Assembly (NCBI RefSeq): GCF_028368935.1
Contig: NZ_JAQNDK010000003.1
Coordinates: forward strand, 1,800,001 to 1,864,000
Source of the DNA: Sorangium aterium
GTDB taxonomy: Bacteria; Myxococcota_A; Polyangia; Polyangiales; Polyangiaceae
Direction: 5' to 3'
DNA length: 64,000 bases
Positions 48,024 through 55,776 of the stretch are shown here, piece by piece; within the stretch, counting starts at the first letter, position 1; every line of letters starts with the position of its first letter. The notes under the pieces were generated by a model, which searched no databases, was not told the origin of the DNA, and saw only the letters and a list, made by a program, of their open reading frames with translations. Made by a program: the position numbers and the translations under genes.

Positions 48024-48857
48024 ATGCCTTCCCTGACCGTTGCGGGCCCTGTGGGCGCGCTCCACATCGTCGATCATCCGGCCGCCGTCCCTCGCCCCGA
48101 CGCAGGCGCCGGCTCCTCGCGCGAGGCGCTGCCGGTCGTGCTCGTGCACGGGATGGTCGGCCACGCCGGCTTCTGGGAGGCGACGCTCGCGCACGTCGCC
48201 GGCCGACGGCGCGCATTGGCGCTCGATCTCCGGGGACACGGCGCGTCGGAGCCCCCGCCCGACGCGGACTACACGCCCGCCGCCTGCGCGGCCGACGTGC
48301 TCGCGGCCCTCGACGCCCTGGCGCTCCCCCGCGTGGCGCTCGTCGGCCACAGCTACGGCGCGCTCGTGGCGCTCGCCGCCGCGGCCGCCCATCCGGAGCG
48401 GGTCGCGCGCCTCCTGCTCGCAGACCCGCCCCGGGATTTCACGCAGATCCCGGCGGAGGTCCAGGCGCAGCACTTCCCGCCCTACCTCGCCGCCCTCGCG
48501 GCGGACGGCTGGCGTGACACCGCCGTTGCCACCTTCAACGAGGCGCTCGCGGGCAGCACGCCCGCGACCCGGGAGACGGTGCTGGCGCGCGTCGCCGCCA
48601 CGCCGCACGACCGGATGCTCGGCATGTCCCGGCATTTGCTGGAGTTCGAGGCGGTGAACGCGCTGGACCGCTACCTCGCCGCGCCGGGCGCCCGCGCCCA
48701 CGCCATCGTCGCCCCCTCGAACGCATGGCCGCAAAGCCTCCACGCGCTGAGGCCCGCGCTCACGGCGGTCGTGCTGCCGGAGACCAGCCACTGGCTGATG
48801 CTCGACGCGCCGGCGGCGTTCGCCGCCGAGCTCGAGGCGTGGCTGGACGCCGCCTGA
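48024..48857 (+). CDS. Alpha/beta hydrolase
   Basis: The 277-residue enzyme has the alpha/beta hydrolase fold with an oxyanion loop VVLVHGMVGHAGFWEATLAH, LALDLRGHGASEP, the nucleophile elbow VALVGHSYGALVALA (Ser about 111) and a catalytic His in PETSHWLMLDAPAAFA near the end. Asp is probably the one in the late strand before it. Substrate is unknown; esters, lactones or C-C bonds are all possible. It is about 230 bp downstream of the cyclase gene on the same strand but need not be cotranscribed. Confidence 0.9.
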   Translation: MPSLTVAGPVGALHIVDHPAAVPRPDAGAGSSREALPVVLVHGMVGHAGFWEATLAHVAGRRRALALDLRGHGASEPPPDADYTPAACAADVLAALDALALPRVALVGHSYGALVALAAAAAHPERVARLLLADPPRDFTQIPAEVQAQHFPPYLAALAADGWRDTAVATFNEALAGSTPATRETVLARVAATPHDRMLGMSRHLLEFEAVNALDRYLAAPGARAHAIVAPSNAWPQSLHALRPALTAVVLPETSHWLMLDAPAAFAAELEAWLDAA

Positions 48858-49331
48858 CGGAGCGCTCGCGCCCCCTCATCCCCCTCTCTCTTTCTCTCTC
48901 CTCCGCCCTGCGTGCCTCTACGGTCCCCTCGCCTCTCCTCTCCTCGCTTATCGGAGGGAGAAGCCCGGATTACGGCACTCCCGCTCTCCGGCTCAGCTCC
49001 GCCCTCGCTTCCCCGCGGCGAGCTCGCCGAACCGCTCGAGGTAGCCGCCGAACCGGTCCAGCACCTCCCGCTCGGTGAGCCCGAACTCGTCATCGCACGC
49101 AGCGCCGATCGCCCCATCCGCGCCCCGACCGCGTCGAGCGCGCGGAACGGCGTCGACACGCGGTACGGATGGGGGGTCGATCTCGTGGGTCCGCGCATGC
49201 GCCTGCCTCAGGGTAGGCGCGCGCCGCACGGAGGGATGGCGCCGACCGGGCGCACGCGGGCCGGGCGGCGGCCGCGCCGCGAGCGCCTCGCGGTCCTTTT
49301 CTGCGGGGCGCTCCCGGCCCACACTGCCGCC
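48858..49331. other. Spacer holding a frameshifted small minus-strand frame
   Basis: The left part (48858-48990) is low-complexity CT-rich sequence with no gene. The right part contains the broken small frame listed at 48993-49198. The methyltransferase start lies at 49332. Confidence 0.4.
48993..49198 (-). pseudogene. Frameshifted small protein, unknown function
   Basis: From ATG 49198 the minus strand reads MRGPTRSTPHPYRVSTPFRA, LDAVGARMG, then shifts. Restoring one G in the run at 49112-49115 joins it to CDDEFGLTEREVLDRFGGYL, ERFGELAAGKRGRS and the stop at 48993-48995, giving a plausible 68-residue protein. The downstream piece is charged and helical and looks like real coding sequence. 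I do not recognise the protein, and it may instead be an accident of the long MFS-linked frame. Confidence 0.35.
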
Positions 49332-51233
49332 ATGCACGACGACAGCGCCCCCCGGCTCTCCGCGCTCACCGAGAGGACCCTGGCTCACTACGACGATCAC
49401 GCCCTGTCGTTCTGGGAGGGCACGCGCGATCACGACGTCTCGCAGAACCGCGCCGCGCTGCTCGCGGCCCTGGAGGGGGCAAGTCCGTTCACGATCCTCG
49501 ATCTCGGCTGCGGCCCCGGGCGCGATCTCGCGGCGTTCCGCGCGGACGGGCACACTCCGGTCGGGCTCGACGGGTCCGCGCGGTTCGTCGAGATGGCGCG
49601 GCGACACGCGGGCTGCGAGGTGCTCCACCAGGACTTCCTGCGCCTCGACCTCGAAGCCGGGCGCTTCGACGGGATATTCGCCAACGCGTCGCTGTTCCAC
49701 GTGCCGAGCAAGGAGCTGCCGCGCGTGCTCCGCGAGCTCCACGCCGCGCTCCGCCCGCGCGGCGTCCTCTTCAGCTCGAACCCGCGGGCGACGATCGGGA
49801 GGGGTGGTCGGGCGACCGGTACGGCTGTTATTGGTCGCTCGAGCGGTGGCGGGAGCACGTGACCGCCGCCGGGTTCGAGGAGATCGATCACTACTATCGA
49901 CCGGCGGGCCGGCCGCGCGAGCAGCAGCCGTGGCTGGCGACGGTGTGGCGCAAGCGCTGATCCCTCGGCGCGAGCAGCTCCCGGGAAATCGCCCCGGATC
50001 GGGAGGAGACACGCCGGCGCCCGCGGTCAGTGCGCCCTGATCGCCTGCGGGCGCGCGGGCGGCGGGGGCGCGGGACGCGGGCCCGCGGATGACCGCCGGG
50101 CCCAGCGCGACGATCACGAGGGCCAGCGCCACGACGAGGGCGAGGCCGCCGCGCAAGGTGAGGCGATCGGAGACCAGGCCGATGGCCGGAGGGCCGACGA
50201 GAAAGCCGCCGTACGACAGGGTGGCGAGCGTCGCCAGCGCCTTGCCGGGCGCGACGCCGGGGGCGCTCGCCCCGGCGCGGAAGACCAGCGGCACCACGAC
50301 GGACAGGCCGGCGCCCACGCACCCGAACCCCAGCAGCATGGCGACAGGGGCGTTGGCGAGCAGCGCCGCGCCGAGCCCGCCCGCGACAACGACCCCGGCC
50401 GCGCGCACGACCCTATCGGCGCCGAACCGCTGCGTCAGCCCGTCCCCGGAGAACCGCCCGAGGAGCATCGCCAGCGAGAACGCGGCGTAGCCGGTCGCCG
50501 CGAAGGCCGCGGTGGTGTGGAGCTCGTCGCGGAGGTAGACGGCCGACCAGTTGGCCATCGCGCCCTCACCCACGGACGAGCAGAAGGCGACGAGGCCGAG
50601 CAGGAGGAGCCCTGTCGAGCGTGCGGCCCCGGGGGCGGCCGCGGTCGCGGGCTCGGGGCGCGCGTCGGCCGAGAGCGCCCCGCCCTCGCGCGCGACGGCC
50701 ACGGCGAGGACGGCGGCGACGGCGACGAGGTGCGCCGAGGGCGACAGCGCGCGGTCGGCCGCGAGCGCGCCAAGGGCCGCCCCGATCAGCCCGCCGAGGC
50801 TGAACATGCCGTGCACCGACGCGAGGATGGGCCGACCGGAGCGCCGCTCGACCTCGACGGCCTGCGCGTTCATCGCGACGTCCATGAGGCCGTTGCACAC
50901 GCCGAGCAGCAGGAGGGCCGCGACGAGCGCGGCGAAGGAAGGGGCCAGCGCGGGCAGGGGCAGCGCCGCGCACAGGAGCAGGGCCGAGACCCGGGTGATG
51001 CGCCGGCTCCCGAAGCGGGCGACGAGCGGCCCGGCGGCGCGGAAGGCGAGCATCGCGCCGCAGGCGAGGCCGAGGAGGGCGAGGCCGAGCAGGCCGTCGC
51101 GCAGCCCGAGCCGCTCGCGGACCGCAGGGACACGCGCGGCCCAGGACGCGAAGGCGATGCCGTTCGCCACGAACATGACCGAGACGGCGCGGCGGGCGCG
51201 CGCGACGTCGTCAACGACCGCGAGGGAGCCCAT
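48993..51233 (-). CDS. MFS transporter with an anomalous long C-terminal extension
   Basis: The first about 395 residues (51233 to about 50045) are a 12-helix major facilitator: ANGIAFASWAARVPAVRERL, GLRDGLLGLALLGLACGAML, GVCNGLMDVAMNAQAVEVER, VHGMFSLGGLIGAALGAL and GEGAMANWSAVYLRDELHTT. After VIVALGPAVIRG the frame continues without a stop to 48993, giving about 350 further residues antisense to the methyltransferase and with no membrane character. This is probably not translated as such: a nearby stop in another frame (TGA at 50027-50029) hints at an indel. The transporter resembles the YbjJ/fucose-permease-like group, but the substrate is unknown. It is divergent from the DeoR-type regulator. 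Confidence 0.7.
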   Translation of the reverse strand: MGSLAVVDDVARARRAVSVMFVANGIAFASWAARVPAVRERLGLRDGLLGLALLGLACGAMLAFRAAGPLVARFGSRRITRVSALLLCAALPLPALAPSFAALVAALLLLGVCNGLMDVAMNAQAVEVERRSGRPILASVHGMFSLGGLIGAALGALAADRALSPSAHLVAVAAVLAVAVAREGGALSADARPEPATAAAPGAARSTGLLLLGLVAFCSSVGEGAMANWSAVYLRDELHTTAAFAATGYAAFSLAMLLGRFSGDGLTQRFGADRVVRAAGVVVAGGLGAALLANAPVAMLLGFGCVGAGLSVVVPLVFRAGASAPGVAPGKALATLATLSYGGFLVGPPAIGLVSDRLTLRGGLALVVALALVIVALGPAVIRGPASRAPAARAPAGDQGALTAGAGVSPPDPGRFPGSCSRRGISACATPSPATAAARAAGPPVDSSDRSPRTRRRSRAPATARATNNSRTGRPTTPPDRRPRVRAEEDAARAERGVELAEHARQLLARHVEQRRVGEYPVEAPGFEVEAQEVLVEHLAARVSPRHLDEPRGPVEPDRSVPVRAERREIAPGAAAEIEDRERTCPLQGREQRGAVLRDVVIARALPERQGVIVVVSQGPLGERGEPGGAVVVHGGSVGRERPAEKDREALAARPPPGPRAPGRRHPSVRRAPTLRQAHARTHEIDPPSVPRVDAVPRARRGRGADGAIGAACDDEFGLTEREVLDRFGGYLERFGELAAGKRGRS
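49332..49960 (+). pseudogene. Class I SAM methyltransferase, frameshifted
   Basis: From ATG 49332 the product begins MHDDSAPRLSALTERTLAHY and shows motif I TILDLGCGPGRDLAAFR (about residue 60) and HVPSKELPRVLRELHAALRP, followed by RGVLFSSNPR, a typical small-molecule methyltransferase. At the run GGG (49786-49788) the frame is lost and would stop at 49862. Adding one G restores GDDREGWSGDRYGCYWSLER and GFEEIDHYYRPAG, ending WLATVWRKR at the stop 49958-49960. The 629-bp length is one short of a multiple of three. Either a recent inactivating mutation or a base-calling error is likely. Confidence 0.7.
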
Positions 51234-51337
51234 CACGGCACCCCCCGCGCAGGACCAGGCGAGCCGCTGGCGCACCGCCGCGGCCCGGGGAAGGCCGTCC
51301 GGAGGACGGCGTTGAAAGTTGGAGGCTCCCCGGAAGG

Positions 51338-51428
51338 TTCGTGCATTTTCGTGAACATCAGGGAAAGATCATGGGGCCGGAAGGGACCGGAGCAAGCAAC
51401 TTCGTGCACAAACAGGAACAATCGTGCA
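51338..51428. promoter_or_regulatory. Four TTCGTGCA-like repeats between MFS and DeoR genes
   Basis: TTCGTGCA occurs at 51338 and 51401, TTCGTGAA at 51348, and ATCGTGCA at 51421 overlapping the GTG start of the DeoR-type gene. Spacings are 10, 53 and 20 bp, close to whole helical turns. Direct repeats containing TTCG are typical of DeoR/GlpR binding regions. They are likely operators for autoregulation and for the divergent MFS gene. Confidence 0.5.
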
Positions 51429-52224
51429 AAACAACGCAGACACCTCCGGCTTGATGGTGGCCGAGCGGCGCCAGCATATTCTCGCAGTACTGGAACGCGA
51501 CGGGAAGGTGGTGGCGGCAGAGCTGAGCCGTGCTTTCGGGGTCTCGGAGGACACGATCCGGCGCGATCTGCGCGAGATGGCGAACGAGGGGCTCTTGCAG
51601 CGGGTTCACGGCGGCGGCCTGCCGGTCTCGCGGGTGAACCCGAGCTTCCCTGCGCGCGAGCGGCAGCGGCCGAAGGCCAAGGAAGAGCTCGCGCGGGCCG
51701 CGGCGACGTTGATCAAGCGGGGTCAGGTGGTGTTCATCGACAGCGGGACGACCAACGTGGCCGTGGCGCGCCACCTCCCGCGCGATCTCGAGGCGACGGT
51801 CGTGACCAACAGCCCTCCCGTCGCCATCGCGCTCTCGGAGCACCCGCGGGTGGAGGTGGTCCTGCTGGGCGGGCGCGTGCGCAAGGATCCGCTGGCCGCC
51901 GCCGACGGGGTGACCATCGCGGGGGTGCGCCAGATCCGGGCGGACCTCTGCTATCTGGGGGTGTGCACGCTCGATCCCACGTTCGGCGTCACCACGCTGG
52001 ATCTGGACGAGTCGTACGTGAAGCGGGCGATGGTGGAGGCCTCCGCCGAGGTCGTCGCGCTGGTGACCGCGGACAAGCTGGGCACCGTGTCACCGTACGT
52101 GGTCGCGCCGCTGAGCGAGCTCACATGGCTGTTCACCGAGCGCGGCGTGTCGCAGGAGGCGCTCGCGCCCTACCGGGCCGCGGGCGTCACCGTCACGCAG
52201 GACCTCGAGGCGGAGCCGGCCTAG
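51424..52224 (+). CDS. DeoR/GlpR-family transcriptional repressor
   Basis: The 266-residue protein has the DeoR helix-turn-helix (about 13-65): ERRQHILAVLERDGKVVAAE, LSRAFGVSEDTIRRDLREMA, GLLQRVHGGGLPV. The sensor domain follows with VVFIDSGTTNVAVARHLPRD (phosphosugar-binding DSGTT), EVVLLGGRVRKDPLAAADG and ALVTADKLGTVSPYVVAPLS. Such regulators repress sugar or sugar-phosphate genes until a phosphorylated sugar binds. GTG 51424 is the start. The adjacent MFS transporter and nearby xylanase and GH16 genes make sugar-linked control plausible. Confidence 0.9.
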   Translation: MQNNADTSGLMVAERRQHILAVLERDGKVVAAELSRAFGVSEDTIRRDLREMANEGLLQRVHGGGLPVSRVNPSFPARERQRPKAKEELARAAATLIKRGQVVFIDSGTTNVAVARHLPRDLEATVVTNSPPVAIALSEHPRVEVVLLGGRVRKDPLAAADGVTIAGVRQIRADLCYLGVCTLDPTFGVTTLDLDESYVKRAMVEASAEVVALVTADKLGTVSPYVVAPLSELTWLFTERGVSQEALAPYRAAGVTVTQDLEAEPA

Positions 52225-52312
52225 TCCAGCGGGTCAGAGATCCTGCCACGATTTCTGGGAGGCGCAGGCTCGCTCTGGCCATGCCGAGCTCGAGGTCCCT
52301 GGACGCCTCGGC

Positions 52313-53332
52313 TCATTTTTTCACGACGAACTTCGCCGTCGTGAACTTGACTGTCCCGCTGTTGTTCTGGGACTCGACCAGCAGCTTGATCTCGTGCAGA
52401 TTCCCCAGGGAAAGGCCGAGCGCTTCCCACTTGGTGAAGTGTTCGGAGACGGAGATGGTGCCGCACGTGCGAGCCGTCCGCCGGATGCTGAAATATTGAT
52501 CGAACGTCGCGCTCGCGCCCGTGATGGCCGGCTTGTTCACGCGGGTCTTCTTCCACACGTCGTAGGTCTCACCATCGGCAGTGAGCGTTCCTACCTCGTC
52601 CCGCGGCGTCCCGTCGGAAGAGAAGCCTGCCGGCTTTTCGCTGCCCCAGTCGTCGAGGATGTAGAACTCGCGCAGCGGGTTGACGGTCCAGCCGTAGATG
52701 CCGATGTACGTCAAGCCGCCGTCCTCCTCCGTCTTGGTATGCGCGAACTCCGCCGATACGGTGCCGATCTGGGTGTGCTTCTGGGTCTGGTTGAAGTCGA
52801 GCCCGACGCGCGCCAAGAAATCCTCGACGTTGTTCCATTCCGCACTGAACGCGGCGTCGACGCCGTGCACGGTCATGCAGCCCTTCCCGCCTCCCTCCGC
52901 CCAGAGCTCATAACCATAACCATTGCCCGCATTGCCTCGGCTGTTCGAGCAATACTCCCTGCCTCCGGTCAGGGGTGTCGCTGGCGGGCAGGTGTTCGCG
53001 CCGCTGCCCGTGGACCCGCCGCCCTCGCCGGTGGACCCGCCGTCGCCGGTGGATCCACCTCCACCCGTCGCTCCGCCCGCACCCGGGGGTCCACCGCTGC
53101 TGCTCCCGCCGCCGCTCCCCGTGACGCCTCCGGTAGTAGCGGAGGCAGCGCCCGTGCCCCCGGCGCCCGGTTGACCACCGCTTCCGCTCGCGCCGGTGGA
53201 TCCTGCGATCGATCCGCCGCTCCCGTCTTCGTCCTTCCCTTCCCCGGAGCCGGAACAGCCCGTGAACGCCGCGGCAGCCAGGCAAGCGGCGAGTGTACCC
53301 AGCGACCAGCGGGACGAGACGAGAATCTTCAT
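52313..53332 (-). CDS. GH11 endo-1,4-beta-xylanase lipoprotein
   Basis: The 339-residue product has a signal with a lipobox-like AAFTGC (Cys about 24), a Gly/Ser/Thr-rich linker (about 30-120) and a family 11 xylanase domain. Its jelly-roll marks are NAGNGYGYELWAEG, LTYIGIYGWTVNPLREFYIL (nucleophile Glu about 222), DQYFSIRRTARTCGTISVSE, HFTKWEALGLSLG and LLVESQNNSG (acid/base Glu about 320). It should cut xylan outside the cell. The start at 53332 gives the signal peptide. It lies downstream of the GH16 gene on the same strand and beside the DeoR-type regulator gene, which it faces. Confidence 0.9.
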   Translation of the reverse strand: MKILVSSRWSLGTLAACLAAAAFTGCSGSGEGKDEDGSGGSIAGSTGASGSGGQPGAGGTGAASATTGGVTGSGGGSSSGGPPGAGGATGGGGSTGDGGSTGEGGGSTGSGANTCPPATPLTGGREYCSNSRGNAGNGYGYELWAEGGGKGCMTVHGVDAAFSAEWNNVEDFLARVGLDFNQTQKHTQIGTVSAEFAHTKTEEDGGLTYIGIYGWTVNPLREFYILDDWGSEKPAGFSSDGTPRDEVGTLTADGETYDVWKKTRVNKPAITGASATFDQYFSIRRTARTCGTISVSEHFTKWEALGLSLGNLHEIKLLVESQNNSGTVKFTTAKFVVKK

Positions 53333-53604
53333 GGTTGGAGCATGCCAGGGGTTGCACATGGTGATCAAGCGAGGCGAACCCTTGGAAGGTTGGCTCGTCG
53401 TCGGGTCGCCGCTCTGACAGAAGTTTCCAGACCTGTGGAAACATTCTCGCCGAGGCGCGCAGCCGTTCGGCGTAGGTGTCACCGGCGGTCGCGAGCCCCC
53501 GCGCGCCGCGCAGGAGCGCGATCTGCACGGCGTCGAACCCCATCATCGTCACGGCGCCGTGAACCAGGAGAGTCTGTCTGTATCCGAAGGGAGCGATCTC
53601 CGCT

Positions 53605-55341
53605 CTAAGGCACCGTGTCCCGACGGGAGATCGACGAAGACCGAAGGCTAGTTATCTTCGCGTCGACCTCGGCGGACGACAGGATCGCGTCCTCGGCGAA
53701 GTAGACCCAGTCGACGTCCTCGTTGTATGTCCGCGAGCTGCCCTTCGCGGCGTCGAGCTCATCGTACCAGAGGTTGAAGAAGATGAATTGATCCACTTCT
53801 GGAGCGTACATGGAACCGTGCGTCGCGCGATGCACTCCATCGATGTAATAGCTGATGGAGGCGCTGGTGACCTGGACAACGAGCGTGTGAAAGCCGTTGA
53901 AGTTCGCGGAGACCGAGTTCGAGACGTTCACGTCCGACGTCTCCCACGAGGTCAGCCACATCGTGCTCGTGTTGCCCTGGCCCCAACCGCCGTTGGGCAT
54001 GTACTCGAAATCCTGCTCCGAGTAGTCCGGGTCGCCGGCGGCCCACTCGGTCAAGGTGAAGAAGGTCTCGACGGGCTTGTCGGCGTAAAAGCGCGTGCCG
54101 GACAGCGGGGTGTCGTTGAACTTGACCCTCGCAGCGTAGGTGCCGAAGCGGAACTTCTGGGCATGGGTGATCACCTCGGCCTGCGACGTGGTCCCTCCGG
54201 TGCCGCTCGTGCTCGCCTTGAGACGCATCAGCTTGTTCGTGGAGCTCTGCGGGTCAGCGACCATCGAAACGTTGGATTCCAGCCACGCCGCGCCGCTCAC
54301 GCCCGGCGCCCCCGACCAGCTCCGCACCGACCACCAGCTCGTGAAGTTGGCGTCGCTGGTCCCGTTGTAGCTGAAATCGTCGAAGAACTCGGCCGTGACC
54401 GCGCTGCCGGCCCGGGTCGTCGCGCTCGCCTGATTGGAGGCGGCAGACGCGCCGCCCGCGTTCAGGGCCGTGACCTTGTAATAGTAGGTGGTCGACGCCG
54501 CCAGGCCGGTGCTGTTGTAGCTGGTAGAGGTCACGCCGCTGGCGATGCGGTTCCCCGCGCCAGGCGTGAAACCCGACGTGGTCGATCGGTAGACGTCATA
54601 GCTCGTCGCACCGCTGCTCGCCGCCCAGCTCAGGGAGATCGCGCTTGCGCTCGACGCCGTGGCCGTCAGGGAGATCGGCGCCGGAGGCGGCGACACGCTG
54701 CCGCTCGGCGGCGTACCGCTGCGCAAGCCGCCCGTGGGCGCGGAGCCGGCGTCGTGCACGGTGATACGGCTAGAGTTGGAGAAGGTCGTCTGGCTTCCAT
54801 ACGAGTAATCGTCGGTCTCGACGACGTTCGTGTTGAACTCGATCCCGAGGTCGATCGGCTGGGTCGTCGCCCCCGCAGCCAGGCTTCCGGCGGCGCTGGT
54901 GAAGCCGATCTGCACGTAGCGATCGGCGCCCGTGTAGGACACGGTCCCGGTCGTCAGCGTAACTCGACTGCAGCCAGGGCTCCACCACCAGCACGCCGGG
55001 GTCACGGTCGTCGCGCTGTCTTTCGTGAACCAGTAGCGTATGACGATGCTGCTCAGCGGTATCGAGACAGCGGTGTTGTTGCGGATTTTTATCCCGGCCT
55101 CGATGATGGAGTCGTTCGGCGCGGCGGCGTCATAGTTGCTGTAATGAACGGTAAAGTCGGCCGCTCCGGCGAGGCTATCGCTCGAGTGACCGCAAGTCGA
55201 GAGCGCGATGAAGATGCTCAAGCACGCAAGGCGGAGGGCGCGAGCCCGCAAGAAAACGGCCGTCCTTTCGAGGAACGTCACACCTTGGCGCCGGCCAGTC
55301 CGCCTCGTCTGCTCGGCAGCATGTAGATATCTCGAGTTCAT
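53605..55341 (-). CDS. CBM3-Fn3-GH16-type secreted beta-glucanase
   Basis: The 578-residue product has a basic N-terminus (MNSRYLHAAEQTRRTGRR) and a hydrophobic segment (about 36-50) acting as signal, then a family 3 cellulose-binding-like module (about 62-200: SIIEAGIKIRNNTAVSIPLS, SIVIRYWFTKD), a fibronectin-type domain (about 220-310: ISLSWAASSGATSYDVYRST) and a GH16-like catalytic domain (about 320-570). The catalytic motif fits ExDxE, SEQDFEYMP (about 440), in the usual concanavalin-like fold, with FYIDGV-like ISYYIDGVHRATHGSM. It should cut beta-1,3/1,4-glucans. AAAGGAGC upstream of 55341 fixes the start. A 272-bp gap follows before the xylanase gene. Confidence 0.85.
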   Translation of the reverse strand: MNSRYLHAAEQTRRTGRRQGVTFLERTAVFLRARALRLACLSIFIALSTCGHSSDSLAGAADFTVHYSNYDAAAPNDSIIEAGIKIRNNTAVSIPLSSIVIRYWFTKDSATTVTPACWWWSPGCSRVTLTTGTVSYTGADRYVQIGFTSAAGSLAAGATTQPIDLGIEFNTNVVETDDYSYGSQTTFSNSSRITVHDAGSAPTGGLRSGTPPSGSVSPPPAPISLTATASSASAISLSWAASSGATSYDVYRSTTSGFTPGAGNRIASGVTSTSYNSTGLAASTTYYYKVTALNAGGASAASNQASATTRAGSAVTAEFFDDFSYNGTSDANFTSWWSVRSWSGAPGVSGAAWLESNVSMVADPQSSTNKLMRLKASTSGTGGTTSQAEVITHAQKFRFGTYAARVKFNDTPLSGTRFYADKPVETFFTLTEWAAGDPDYSEQDFEYMPNGGWGQGNTSTMWLTSWETSDVNVSNSVSANFNGFHTLVVQVTSASISYYIDGVHRATHGSMYAPEVDQFIFFNLWYDELDAAKGSSRTYNEDVDWVYFAEDAILSSAEVDAKITSLRSSSISRRDTVP

Positions 55342-55776
55342 GATTGTCAATCGTGCTCCTTTCGCGCCCGCATCGCGCAACGTCGCCGAGCCGTGGTCGA
55401 CTTCCAGCCTCGTGTCGAGCGGCGTCCGCTTCGCGCAGAAATTCAGCGTATGGACGCTCTTGCTGCGCCACGTGGCGAAGCACAGCGTGTGCCAGCGCTG
55501 AGCAGCGCCGAATTGGGCTTCGAAGCGACAGGTTCAACGGAGCATTGCCGGGAGTGTGTGCGAGGGCGATCTCGGCGATCCCTCGGGTGCGATCTCTGGG
55601 GCAAAGGGGCGATCGACGGGATCGCACCCGCCGTCATGGGGTCGCACAGCGGCTCGGGGGTTCAAATGCTGGATAACTTCAACAAAGCTGCCCTATGGAT
55701 CTTCTTTGATCCATCCATGCACGAACGTCGCGCGGCCTCACGTGACGTCGGCGCGGAGGCCTGCTGAGATGGCAGC
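55342..55776. other. Divergent intergenic region
   Basis: This lower-GC gap separates the GH16 gene (minus) from the FHA/sigma-54 activator gene (plus). I see no supported coding frame. It should contain both promoters. I looked for a GG-N10-GC sigma-54 element and found no convincing one. Confidence 0.4.

Noticed and set aside
55342-55776. Sigma-54 promoter near the enhancer-binding protein gene
   Set aside because: I found no convincing TGGCAC-N5-TTGC element in this gap or before the nearby glycosidase genes.
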